Notes under the pieces: model-generated | The model's database searches: none | What the model was told of the DNA's origin: nothing | The model's input: the letters and a program-made list of their open reading frames with translations, nothing else | Program-made: the position numbers and the translations under genes | In this document: positions 43,976 through 54,784 of the stretch, piece by piece | How positions within the stretch are numbered: position 1 is the first letter of the stretch | Layout of the letters: every line of letters starts with the position of its first letter | NCBI GenBank assembly: GCA_028583685.1 | Contig: JAMXIF010000058.1 | Span: 15,808,983-15,872,982 of the forward strand | DNA length: 64,000 bases | From: Petaurus breviceps papuanus | Lineage: Eukaryota > Chordata > Mammalia > Diprotodontia > Petauridae | Direction of reading: 5' to 3'

Positions 43976-45679
43976 TCCATAATTTAATCCCAATTTGTCT
44001 AGTATGATCATACCTGCACAGTTTTGAAGATGATACTCATTCTTCTTGGTTTGATGGGCTCAATTGTTGTCTATTGTCTTCTGCCTCACTCCAGAGAAAG
44101 AGTAACTAATTTGAAAGTAAATAAAATGGTTCCCTTGATCCTCATATAAATCACTATATTCTTCACAAGCAGCTGTCCTAAGACCTAAAAGAAGCTGGGA
44201 AACAAAGGCTGGGAAAGGCCTCACAAAAAGGTAAAAAAAATGCTTCGTCTCATTCTGCACTATAAAAATGCTGGCAGGAGGGATCCATCCCTTTCCCCTG
44301 CTACCCGTCATGTTCGTCAGTGTGGTGAATTAATAAACTGGCAATGAGAGTGTGCTGCTTTGACAGATGACTCTTCCATTTTCAGAGAATTAACCAGCTT
44401 TAAATGTCTGCTTCTCCAGTGCTGTATTTCTCTGCCAGCTACAAGACTGGCAGACTGGGATGTGCCAAGTTCTTGGCTCTCAATTACAAAACAAAACACT
44501 ATAGAAGAGAATTTGTGAGTTAGCTGATTTGTAAACACTACAGCAAGTCACCGTGTAAACATTTTGCTTTTGTGTACCTATTATTTCTCCCAGGCAGTTA
44601 CCTGGATCCCACTCTGATGGTGCCAAAATTTGCTGCTCCTCAAGTTACCAATGGTTCCTTCACACTTAAAAGAACACAGCTTGCTTCAGCACCACTTTTT
44701 TTTAACCTTCAATTAAACTGTAATCACAAAGCATCTTGATAATTATGGTAGGAGAGTCACCAGTAGCACTCAGAATACAAATCAGATCTGCAGGTGTGTT
44801 CACAAGTGTACAGTAGGATGCAGTTCAAATGGAGACAATTAGGAAATTAAAGTGAATAAGTAGCCGAAAGTTCCATTTATACAGAAAGTCTGAAATTTTC
44901 CCATAACCAGAGAAAGGTTATCTTTTTTCTCCAAATAAAAACGCAAATAGGCAATATCACGGTCCTTTCTGGAACTGAGAACTACCTGTTGACTGACTGA
45001 AACCCAGACAACCAGGTCACAAACCCAGAATTCCCCCCAAGTAGTTATGACAAGATCAAAGAGACCTTATTCCTCAACTGTTGATTGTTGTCAAGTTTGG
45101 TAAGAGCCTAAAAAGGTTCAGTTCATTTCTCTGCCCGAGTGGGAGAGGAACTTCTCCCATGGGGAAGGAGTTTCCCTGATGATTTAGGATCTTACTGTAT
45201 TTTACCTGAGGGGCATGAAAAGTTCATAATAAGGCTTTGTAAAGTATAACACATAAAATGTAAATGAACAAATAATATATCTTCAGTACTCTGAAAGATC
45301 AGTGATTTCATTACTGTGAGTATTATCTTGACTGCTGCAGACCATAATTTCCTTTAGTAGGCAGAAGGTTTTATGAGACATTGTAGCTTAAAAAAAAAGG
45401 CAGCACCTGAGAGGTAACCATCTGGCTATAAGCCTCTGCAAACTTGGCCAGGCTACACCTCAGATGGCAGACACACCTGAAGCCTTCTCCACCTTGACAG
45501 GACCTGCCAGAGCTAGTTCTCTGTTGGCACAGCCTTTAAGACACATAGTCACTGCCACACAGTGATGAAGCATTAGAACAGGATTTTCAGTAAAGGAATC
45601 AATAATAATAATGCAATAATTCCCTAAGTATGAACGCTGAGAACAGGAAGATGCCACGCCATAGGTTACAATGCCAGTC
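43976..45679. other. Unique sequence downstream of CHCHD3
   Basis: No repeat recognised. 44290-44710 is complex AT-rich sequence with TGACAGATGA (TALE-type) and GTAAACATTT (forkhead-type) words, a possible conserved noncoding element. No exon. Confidence 0.45.
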
Positions 45680-46354
45680 TTGTTCATAAAATATATTTAT
45701 TATTGATACTGAGTGAGGCATGGTTGTCAGTATTCATGGTAAAGGAACTGATATATGTGTGTGTGTATGTATATGTATATATACGTATACACACACTCTC
45801 ATATATACACTTCAAAAGATGCTTTTACATTGATAAGAAGGCCATATTTCACCTATAATCATAGACATTATTCCAGCAAAAGAAAGACATTTTTTTCCTT
45901 TTCTTAGTTACATGATCACCATAATAAATTAGAAACAAAAATCTCTCTCATATCAAAGGAGAAAGGAAAAAAGACAAAGTCAGCATTCTAGGAAGCTCAG
46001 ACAATTTAGTTCCCTGGGGGTAGTTCTCATTCACAGGGCTTTTTCTCCTTCCCCACTCTCTCAGATACTACCCTCCCTCTCACCTTGTACTTCCCTCTTC
46101 TCCAGAACCACCCACAAAACATTCTATTTCAGCCTTGAGCTTTTACAGGTCAGATTTCTGATGTAATAAGATATCGGTCTTGGCTTTTCAAGTGTCTGCT
46201 GATTGACTTGTGATGTTTGTTGCTGTTGAATTGGCTCTCCCAGTTCTTCTCCTTAGTGGTCTGCCCTTTAAATAGGTTTTGTATTGTTGGGGGAAAAAAT
46301 GCTCCACTGCTGGAATTAAAGTTGATAGGCTTTTGCTTGCTTTGGAAGTCAGCT
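45680..46354 (-). other. CHCHD3: CHCHD3 3' untranslated region
   Basis: The sequence downstream of the TAA has no recognised repeat copy and runs about 675 nt to a canonical poly(A) signal. The cleavage point is estimated, not seen. A mixed TG/TA tract at about 45748-45811 (plus coordinates) lies inside it and would be transcribed as a purine-pyrimidine alternating stretch. Length and position fit a single-terminal-exon 3' UTR. Confidence 0.75.
45696..45701 (-). promoter_or_regulatory. Poly(A) signal AATAAA of CHCHD3
   Basis: TTTATT on the plus strand reads AATAAA in the gene direction, within CAATAATAAATATA. It is the only canonical hexamer I found in the ~675 nt after the stop codon. The expected cleavage site is 10-30 nt further, near 45680. 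Confidence 0.75.
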
Positions 46355-46378
46355 TTATCCTCCCTTTTCAAGCATGCT
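46355..46378 (-). CDS. CHCHD3: CHCHD3 (MIC19) last coding exon (SMLEKGG-stop)
   Basis: Reading down from 46378, this short coding piece gives S-M-L-E-K-G-G followed by TAA at 46355-46357. That is exactly the C-terminal heptapeptide of CHCHD3, which follows HAKQ in the family. The acceptor AG at 46379-46380 is preceded by a pyrimidine-rich tract ending TTTCTCTGCAG. The exon starts in phase 0, which matches the phase left by the 58177-58312 exon. The only long open frame nearby (46150-46371) is in another frame and runs into the 3' UTR, so it is not the protein. Seeing exact peptide, phase and splice site together makes this a firm call although the coding part is only 24 nt. Confidence 0.93.
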   Translation of the reverse strand, partial: SMLEKGG

Positions 46379-46854
46379 CTGCAGAGAAATCAAAAGAAAA
46401 AGTTTTAACAGCAGGAAGAAAAAAAAAGTAACAGCAACAATTTCACGCCATGTTAGCAGCTTTCTTAATGCTCACTTCCAAATATACAAGGGATAAAACA
46501 TGGGGCTTTCCTGGTTCAAGCAAACATCATAATATTCTGGAGCAAAGACGTCCCTCTCAGTTCTAAATCTGATTGTATAATCCTGATGCTTAAAACTCAA
46601 GGATCTTTGGGTTATTTGGTACAAACCACTCCTAGAAACTGCAGTTTGCCCATGGAGGAATAGGGGTGCTAAGATGCTCAGTAATAGTTTAATGAGCTCA
46701 ATACCAAGATGTATACCCATCCCAGGACTGATTCCTTAAGTGACTTCCCCATTTAGTGAAGTAAATAAGAGATGTAAGGAAGAATTTCTTGATCACCAGG
46801 CAGATAAAGACTAGAAGACATTAACAAAGGAAAAGGGTATTATCTTTTAAGTGT

Positions 46855-46940
46855 GAATATCCATTAAAATGTAAGCTCCTTGAGGACAGGGACTATTTTG
46901 TGTTTGTCTTTGTATATCTAGCATTTAGTACAAAGATTGT
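46855..46940 (+). repeat. L2 LINE 3' tip
   Basis: 'aaatgtaagctccttgagga' and 'cagggactattttgtgtttg'. Possibly followed by a reverse L2 scrap to about 47010. Confidence 0.7.
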
Positions 46941-49897
46941 TCATTCAACAAGTATTTACTAAGTACTAAATTCTGTGGAATATATAAAAGCAATAGATGA
47001 ATAAGTACCAGAAATAAATGGTACAGGTAATAAATGTGACAGCTAAAGTTATGGAATTTGGAAGTTTGGGTCTTTTTTCTAGAAGGGAATATTGTAAAAT
47101 GTAAAAGAGAATAAGGGGCAAGAAGTGACTCCTCAGGGTAGCCAGCAGAAAGCTTTCAGAAAGAAAAAGATCTAGTGAAGGCAATTGAAAGAACCTTCTT
47201 AGGAATAGAGGACTACCAAGATTATATAATGACATGGAAACCAACAGAGAGATTATTATAACATCAGACGATTATTCATTTTCCAGATTCTTTGTTTACA
47301 GAAAACCAAAAAGGTAAGGATATAAAAGCAGGTATCCAACAATGGGAAGACACTGATTTAGTCAAACTGGAGGTTAATTGGAAAGGCTGTAGATGTCCTG
47401 TGGAAAAGGAAAATTTCATAATAATGTTAGAATAGGTATCTCTTCAAGATGTTGGGCCATCACAAGTGGTGTGTCCTATGGTAAAAGAACTCTTTGGGAG
47501 GTATGCTTTATATAAATTTAAAGACACAATAACCTCACTAAAGGCCACAAAAGAGAATCCAGCACAATGCAGAACCATCCCAGGACTTATCTTAGGACAT
47601 TAAATTTCTAGAGAGCTGAAATTCCCTCCTTATAAACAATCCCATGATATGGATCCTGACAACAGCATTGCAATGAGGTTCCAATGTATATGTGTTATTT
47701 GTAGTAATATGGCCATTAACAACTGAGGTCAATGATGCATATTTGTACTTTCCCTTAATTCCCTTGTCAAGTGCTACATTCTGCTGCTATGCAGCCAATG
47801 GTACCTGTTTTTTAAATTTTGCAAAAGAATTTGCCTTTACTGCAATGAAAATAAAGCACTAGGCTGAAGTTGTTTTCAATCACCCAATCTTCCCCTGGAG
47901 CCCCAGTGAATCACAACTAAATCTAAGTATTTTCTCTCCCTCTTTCCTCTGCCAGGTGCAAGGAACATTCCCTTGGAAAGCCGAGGCAGGCTGGATGGTT
48001 TGACAACCAGGAGCAGAAAACTTACTAAGCAGGCCACACTTACTGGTGTTTGCTCATACACATGCAGTATGTGAATATATATGAAGACTATAAACAAAGT
48101 CAGGGAAACAGACTGTTTTAATAATCTCTTTAACTCTACTCACATAATACTCTAATGCATATATTACAATTCTAATCTCCCAAGACACAGTGGCAGCTAA
48201 GCTGTATCAAACTTTGCTCCCTAAAAACAAAAAAGGACAGGAAAGCTTCAGGGCTAGCTTATCAACAGGTTCTCAGCCAGGCTCATCAGCTACCAAAAGT
48301 GGGAAGAAGCAGGACAAAGCTGTCTTCTTCATTGTCAAAGACACCGACAATAAAATGTCAGGTTGAATGAAAGGAGACAAATTACTTTGTAAAATATTTT
48401 GTAGTATTAATATTAAAACCACACAGTAAAAAACCCTCTGCAACCTGGCACAAAACTTTAGGCTTTCAAGGCTGACTAAGGCTATTTTCACAACGAGCTT
48501 ACCTTAAGAGTCTTCGTACCACCACTGTATAGTTTCTGTAAGTAGCTGCTGTTGGACTGAATTTTAACACTGCATAAATTTAACACCGAATAAATTAACA
48601 TAGGAAATTCCCCAAAGAATGAGCGAAAAGCTTTGCAAGTTATAAAAAAAATTGTTTCCCTCATTTAGGGAACTGCTAACACTTAATCGTAATGTGGGGA
48701 AAGAAATTCCTTGCAAGTGCTCAATATTTCGGCCTCTAGAAACTCCCTTTCTAAACAGCCAGAGGAATCACCCAAAATCAAAAAGAGGAGTTTGGGCATC
48801 ATATTCCCCATTCCTTCTCACCCTCCTTATCTGATGCCTCCCTCCCCACTTCTGTGGAAAGATTGGCAGCTCTGATTGTAAGACAAGAACAATGCCCCTG
48901 GAGATAGAAGATTGTGTGTCATTTCCCTTTATTAAAATGATCTGAACATTTTCTCTCAAATATTTTTGCTACATAATAATCTATTCTACTGATTTTTGAA
49001 TTACAGCTTTCTCAGTTGGGTTGAATCACTGCACTGTCAGTTGCCTGGCTGTCTCAATCTATTTAAAAGAAATTACAGCAACTCTGTGTTGCCAAATCAC
49101 CATCATGGGGAAAGTAGTTGTTGCTTTTTGGGGGTGGTTATTTGTGTTTTGGTGATGCTGCTAACTTTTCTCTAATGAACTTGACATATATTTATTAGCC
49201 CCAAAGACCTAACAGAACTGACCCTCCCACCCTGCCCCCATCAAAGTTCTTAGTCTCTATAGTGCTCTACATTTTACTAAAGAAGAGAGAAGAAAAACGA
49301 GACTGAGATTAGAGCCACAGTAAGAAATAGAAAGAGTATAGAAGACAGAATGAGAAGATTATAAGGGAGATAGGAAGAAAAAGTAATCAATAAATTCAAT
49401 TTATGAAAAGCATGACTACTTGGTTTAGGCATAAAATACTGCTTCTTACTACCTGAAAATCTGATTAGTTAACTTATTTTGTTTTCAATGTCAGTCCTAC
49501 TTCCCCCAGCAACAATTGTTTTTTGTTCTTCTTGCTTTGGTGGAAAAAAATCATTTCTTTCATGCCAGGATGCTGTGCTCCTATTTTGTGACTCTAAGTT
49601 AGCGCTGCAGGTCTCCAAGGACGTTCAGCACCCCCTCCGTCCCACTATATTCCCTTACAGTTTGCCACAATAATAAGTAAAACGCTATAACATTTCACAC
49701 TTGTGACTGCTGAAGGATGAGCCTGTGGGTAGCAATATTCATTATGTAAAACAAAAACGTATTTCAATGGCAATACTTTCTCTAATTAATCAATCAGTAA
49801 TGGAGAGAAAAGTTACAAGACAAGTACTCTCAGGAAGTAGTTTCTGAAAAAGTTTCCTGGGGATGGAAATTCAAAATTTTGAATTTGACCTAATTTT

Positions 49898-49988
49898 TAA
49901 AAAATTTGTTTACTTTCAGTTTATAACATTCAATTCCACAATCCCTTGAGTTTCAAATTTTCTCTCCCTCCCTTTCTTCCCCCCTCCC
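49898..49988 (-). repeat. Very short 5'-truncated L1 with 16-bp target duplication
   Basis: 'attcaattccacaatccctt' and 'tctctccctccctttcttcc' are the reverse L1 3' UTR. AATTTGACCTAATTTT flanks it at 49882-49897 and 49989-50004. Only about 91 bp were inserted. Confidence 0.9.
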
Positions 49989-50729
49989 AATTTGACCTAA
50001 TTTTAAAAGTTAAAGACAGATACTTATTGTGTCTAAGTACAGGTAAACCCTACTATAAGTATAATTTAAAAACATCCTCTATAAAGTTAACCTCCTCAGT
50101 AACAAGTTAATACACAGTGTGAAGGCATATATTGTGGCTCTGCAATCTAGGAATTGATTGACTCCTGTCCAAGTTTATCTGTGCTATGCTTCCGTACCTC
50201 TAGTCCCCCTCCACTAGTGACCTCTCTCCTCTACACCTCAGCATATTCCATGTCTGTTTACAGCTGGTTGTAAACTAATCCTATACCATTAAGGTAAATA
50301 TTAATATTTCAGTGGATCTTATTAATGATAAGCATTCCTTCCACCAATGCAGATTCAAACCTCAAAGGACCTATGCCAACAAAGCACAGGCTCTGGTGAC
50401 TTCTACCACGTTGGAATGGCTTCAAGTAAGGTCTCAGGAGAGAGTATGAGTTTGCAGGGGAAAAACCGTACAGTGACCAGTGTAGAGGTTTAGAAGCACT
50501 AGGCAACGAGGAACCCATGAATCAACCTCCTGATCACCAAGCTATTTAGCTGAGGAGTTTGGGGGCATGATACTTGAGAGAGGCATCTGCATTGTATATG
50601 GGGAGATTGTGAATCAGTTTAGCTCCCCAACTGTACTGCTACTAAATCTCATCCTAATGGCCTACGTGAGGCTAAGAGGGGTGGGTGGCTGCAGCAGACC
50701 TGAAAGAACCCTGGATTGGTTTCAATCTA

Positions 50730-51150
50730 AGATCAGTTACCATGACTTGTGAGGCCTCAGGAAGGTCACTTCACACCTGTGGCACAGTTGCCTCATAAAC
50801 AGGTAGAGTTAAATGATCTTTAGTGTCCTTTACAGCTCCAAAGATCCTATGACTTGGACCAATCACCATAATCTTTTCTTCTTCTATATTCAGGAGAGAA
50901 TGAAAAAACGAAGACCTGGCATCTGAAGGGCTGTAGATAGATGTCAGAGTTAACTCAGATAAATGACAAAGTAGAAGAGCATCAGTCAAAGAATTAGTAG
51001 ATGGGTTCTAGTGTTGCCTCTGCTACTAACAAACTGTGTGACCTTGGAACGCTTACCCCACCTCTTTGGCCATGTTCCCACATCCATAAAATAAAGGAGC
51101 CTGGCTTCTCCATTCAATTGGAAGGTCCCCTCTAACTCTAAAGCTTAATC
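50730..51150 (+). repeat. Two MIR-related SINEs
   Basis: 50730-50870 ('caggaaggtcacttcacacc', 'acagctccaaagatcctatg') and 50985-51150 ('aactgtgtgaccttggaacg', 'ggtcccctctaactctaaag'). Confidence 0.7.
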
Positions 51151-52044
51151 TAATGAAGTGTTTTTCAGGAAGCCTAAATTCTAAAACCAGAGTTACCAAT
51201 AGTTATGTTGACTGGATTAGCTCTCAAGGGAGGGAGCAGTGAAGTTCTGGTCTTTCAAGGATCCAAGTTACAGTGAAGATGAAATACAGGGCCCTAAGAA
51301 ACTTGGCAGAAACTCTGCCCCAGGCAAATTCCTCCATGCACTCTGATCTCAGTGTCTTTTATTTCAGAGGCTAACCATATCCTGGAGGTTTCATTTATAT
51401 TTTAGAAAAGAAAGAAATGAGGGATATGCTTAGGAAAAAGCTTTAAAATAGCATAAGATGTCAAGTTCCGTCCTTATTTCTGACCTGTCATTCTTTACAT
51501 CAGTCAAGTTACTTATTTACTATCTCCCTAAAATGGCTCATCTGCTCTTACCTGCAGGCCCTAACCTAGCCAAGTCTTAGAAGGTTTCAGTCCCAGCAAG
51601 AAGCCTTTGAGGTGCTTCCTACCCAGAGCAGGGGATACTTCAGTTCATTATCAAACAAGTCATTCTGATTTGACCTCCTGTACCTGTGTGATCCTTGATT
51701 CTCGACTGCTTGACTTGTGACCTGGTCTACATCTTAAATGAAAAGAATGGAGGAAGGTCTTTTTCTTGTGTTCCTAGATCTGCCTTAAAGATCTCTTGGT
51801 CCTGACTTTCCAGCCATTTTGAGTTCCACTGATATCCATGGCTCTAGATGATATCTGAACTTGAACACTATTGCCATATAAATAATCCATAGGCCTGCAT
51901 CTCCAAGAGGAGTTGGTTGGAAGCCTACATTTTTTTGTGCAAGTGTAGTAGATGATTTACTACTCTTTTTAACTAGTTAACATAGGGGCAGAGAGAGTGT
52001 TGTTTTTGCATCCCTCTGAGCATGGGAAACATGGATGAGAAGTA

Positions 52045-52170
52045 CAATGCAGTAGAATGGTCATAGAACCAGAAAGAGACCTGAGAGCTCAAGTCCCAGC
52101 TCTGAGCAACAATAGCAGTATGCCCTTGGACAAGTCACTTAACCCCTTAGTGTTCTAAGGAACTCCTGAA
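52045..52170 (+). repeat. MIR-related SINE fragment
   Basis: 'gcccttggacaagtcactta' with a decayed head. Confidence 0.65.
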
Positions 52171-52700
52171 TTCTATAAGTTGCAAAGAAGACGACAATAT
52201 ACATTAGTAGAGGGAATTTTCTCTACAAATGAAATCACAGGTTCAGTCCCTATCCCTATAACTACCTGCAGGAGACCTGGAAAGATGTTTTTCTCTACTT
52301 TTTCCCCCAAACTGGCCTCACTTTCATTCCACAGATTGGTCTTCCATAGGATTGTCAATAATATGTAAAATATGATCTTTAAGAAACAGAAACAACGTAA
52401 TATGACTGCAACAGTGGCAGGCAGATTTGGCTGGCACAAAACAATGGGATGATTCTTCTGAGCAAAGGACTCAGCAGTAATATGGAAGCCAGTCATAAAA
52501 ATAAAAGATTCTACAAATGGACTATTGTCTCAAACCAAAGAACATGAAAGTACATATAAGGGCACGGAAAAAAACTACTAGATGTGTACAACTCTTCTGC
52601 CTTCAGTCAGAGAAAAATGATCTTAAAATATAAAGACAACAATGCAACACATATAACATGCTCCAGGAGTCTACTTAGCTTTTTTTTTTAAAGTCTTTCT

Positions 52701-53000
52701 TTAGCCAATGGTAGCAAGTGATGAAAATGGACCAGAATCAGAGCTGTTAGGAGCACAAGGCAAATAGGAAGAGAAAGATGCTTCAGACTCATAGTTACTG
52801 CCAATCTTGCAGCTCATTGTGAAGGCTCTGCAGGCCCATGCCACCATCCTGAAGATCTCAGCATTGTGGCGCTTTTTTCCTGGGGCCCATTTTCCTTCAA
52901 AGATGCATGGGTAAGGGGATGTGGAAGAAAGCTCACAGAGTAACTCCTCTGTTGGCTCAACTGTATCCATACCTGGACTGTCCTCTGTGCCATGTCTCAC
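52701..53000 (-). other. Unassigned open frame within CHCHD3 intron
   Basis: About 100 codons from a Met are open on the minus strand, and the frame remains open upstream of that Met. The peptide is cysteine-containing and not low-complexity (for example YPCIFEGKWAPGKKRHNAE). It ends in TAA and is followed 11 nt later by an A-run (T-run on plus, 52681-52689), which could be the tail of a decayed retrocopy. A CAG|GTATGG and a CACTCAG pair inside could act as cryptic splice sites. I recognise no family, and chance is a real possibility. Confidence 0.2.
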
Positions 53001-53214
53001 TCCAACAACTGTTTTTGCCCTGAGTGAAAAAATCCCTAGTTACCCCTCTGGACGGAATATCTAGAATTCTTTTCTCAACAAATACCTTATTCTGTGTGTG
53101 ATTAAGAGGTAAATATCAGGAAAGTGGGGGTGTCTCAAATTACAGAAGGCAATATGAACTTGGGTTCATACTCTTTTAACTCTTTCTAGTTCAAGTTCTC
53201 ATAAGACTGGATTC

Positions 53215-53335
53215 TACTTCACCCTACAAAAGGGACCCTGGACAAATTATTTAACCTCTCTGGTACTCAATTTTTCACTTCCATAAAAGGAGACAGTTGG
53301 ATTAGAGGATCTCTAAAATTGTTTCTCAATTCTAT
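53215..53335 (+). repeat. MIR-related SINE fragment
   Basis: 'ggacaaattatttaacctct' and 'ttagaggatctctaaaattg'. Confidence 0.65.
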
Positions 53336-53361
53336 AACAACTAAAGGAATAAGAAAAATGG

Positions 53362-53363
<2 letters not shown>

Positions 53364-53405
<42 letters not shown>
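53364..53405. repeat. (TG)n microsatellite
   Basis: About twenty-one uninterrupted TG units in the CHCHD3 intron. Confidence 0.97.
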
Positions 53406-53409
<4 letters not shown>

Positions 53410-54784
53410 TACAATGGGAGCATCGTGATATGTGTCAATGGCCAAAAAAAAAATTTGATCCTGGTAGTTCTAAGAAAACTATGAAGCTGATGGCTAAAGA
53501 GTTAATGTAGCTAATATGTTCCGGTGCATATAAATAAATGTTCACATTCATTTCTTAATGATGTATCATTTTTAGTTAGCCTGTAGTTTTCAGTCCTAGA
53601 GATAATAATTATCTTTTAAAATCCTTTTACTCTTATGATGATCACACAGAATTAACACACTGGAAAGAATAATCTAAATTTCCCATGACAACCCATGAGG
53701 AATTGTTTAAGGATGGTTCAGAAAGGATAAATGTGAATAAAGTGGATGAAAGAGAATAAAAGAAAACTAAGGCTGAGGAATATCCAGAAATTTTCCGATC
53801 AGTAAAATCTATTAGATGACAGGATAGTGCCTCAAGGGAACTAGTGAAAGCCTAATCATGTGAGTCATTTAACCATGGAATGGATTTAGTATTTGAGATT
53901 ATCCTATGGGGAATGCTCTTACAATGGTAGAGAAATGGACAAGACAACGTAATGGCCTGTTTTCATGTTTGGTTGTTGTTTCACTGTGGAGTATTGTCCA
54001 GTATACACTCTGGCTTTCACAGGAAATGTAAGATGGATAGTTTTCCCCATGAGGAAGCGCCTCAGGGAACAAGTGACTGTTATACTACTAAATCCTTTTC
54101 CAACAAGAAGTGCCAAAGGGTTGAGGTCACAAGGTTGAAGTCTAACTTCCAGGAATGACTGTCTCTTTACAAAAGAGAAAACTGAAAAAAAACAAAACTA
54201 GGTAATTAATTCTCTTCTGAAAAGAGCAAACATTAATGAAACATTTCTTCCATCAGACCAGTCATTTTAGCATCACCATAAACTGGTCTGTCGTACGATA
54301 AAGTGCTTTGTTCTCACCCTCTCCTATACTCATTTCCCAATCACCCTCACATCTCATCACTGTTTTACTTGGTCCTCAATTCTTTTTCTTCTCTGTTTTA
54401 ACCATTTTCCCCTTCAGTTCCCTTCCACAAAAATTTAGATTAGTGGATAACAGAGAGATCCCAGCTACTTTCAAGATAACCAATCACTGAGTGCTCCTTT
54501 TCATTTAAAACCATATTCAATGTGTCACAAATGGTCAGTGCTTGGTTGCAAATGGCCAGTTCTGAGTCTGTTGTCAAGTCTTAGTTCTCTACTATAGGCA
54601 CCTGTTCATTTCAGTGCTGCTCCTCCAAAGGGACAAAATCTTTATGTGCAGTGGGTATCCCTTTGATTAGTATATGGGCAATAGTATATTCCTGTGATTA
54701 ACATATAGTAAGCATATATTCTACCTAAAAGCAATAAAGGGCATTAAAAAATACTAAGAGAAGGTAATGAAAAGTATACTTCAC

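Noticed and set aside
46150-46371. 73-codon minus frame covering the CHCHD3 stop
   Set aside because: It is out of frame with SMLEKGG-stop and continues into the 3' UTR, so it is a shadow of the last exon.
53319-53510. Cys-Val repeat peptide
   Set aside because: It is a translation of the (TG)n microsatellite.
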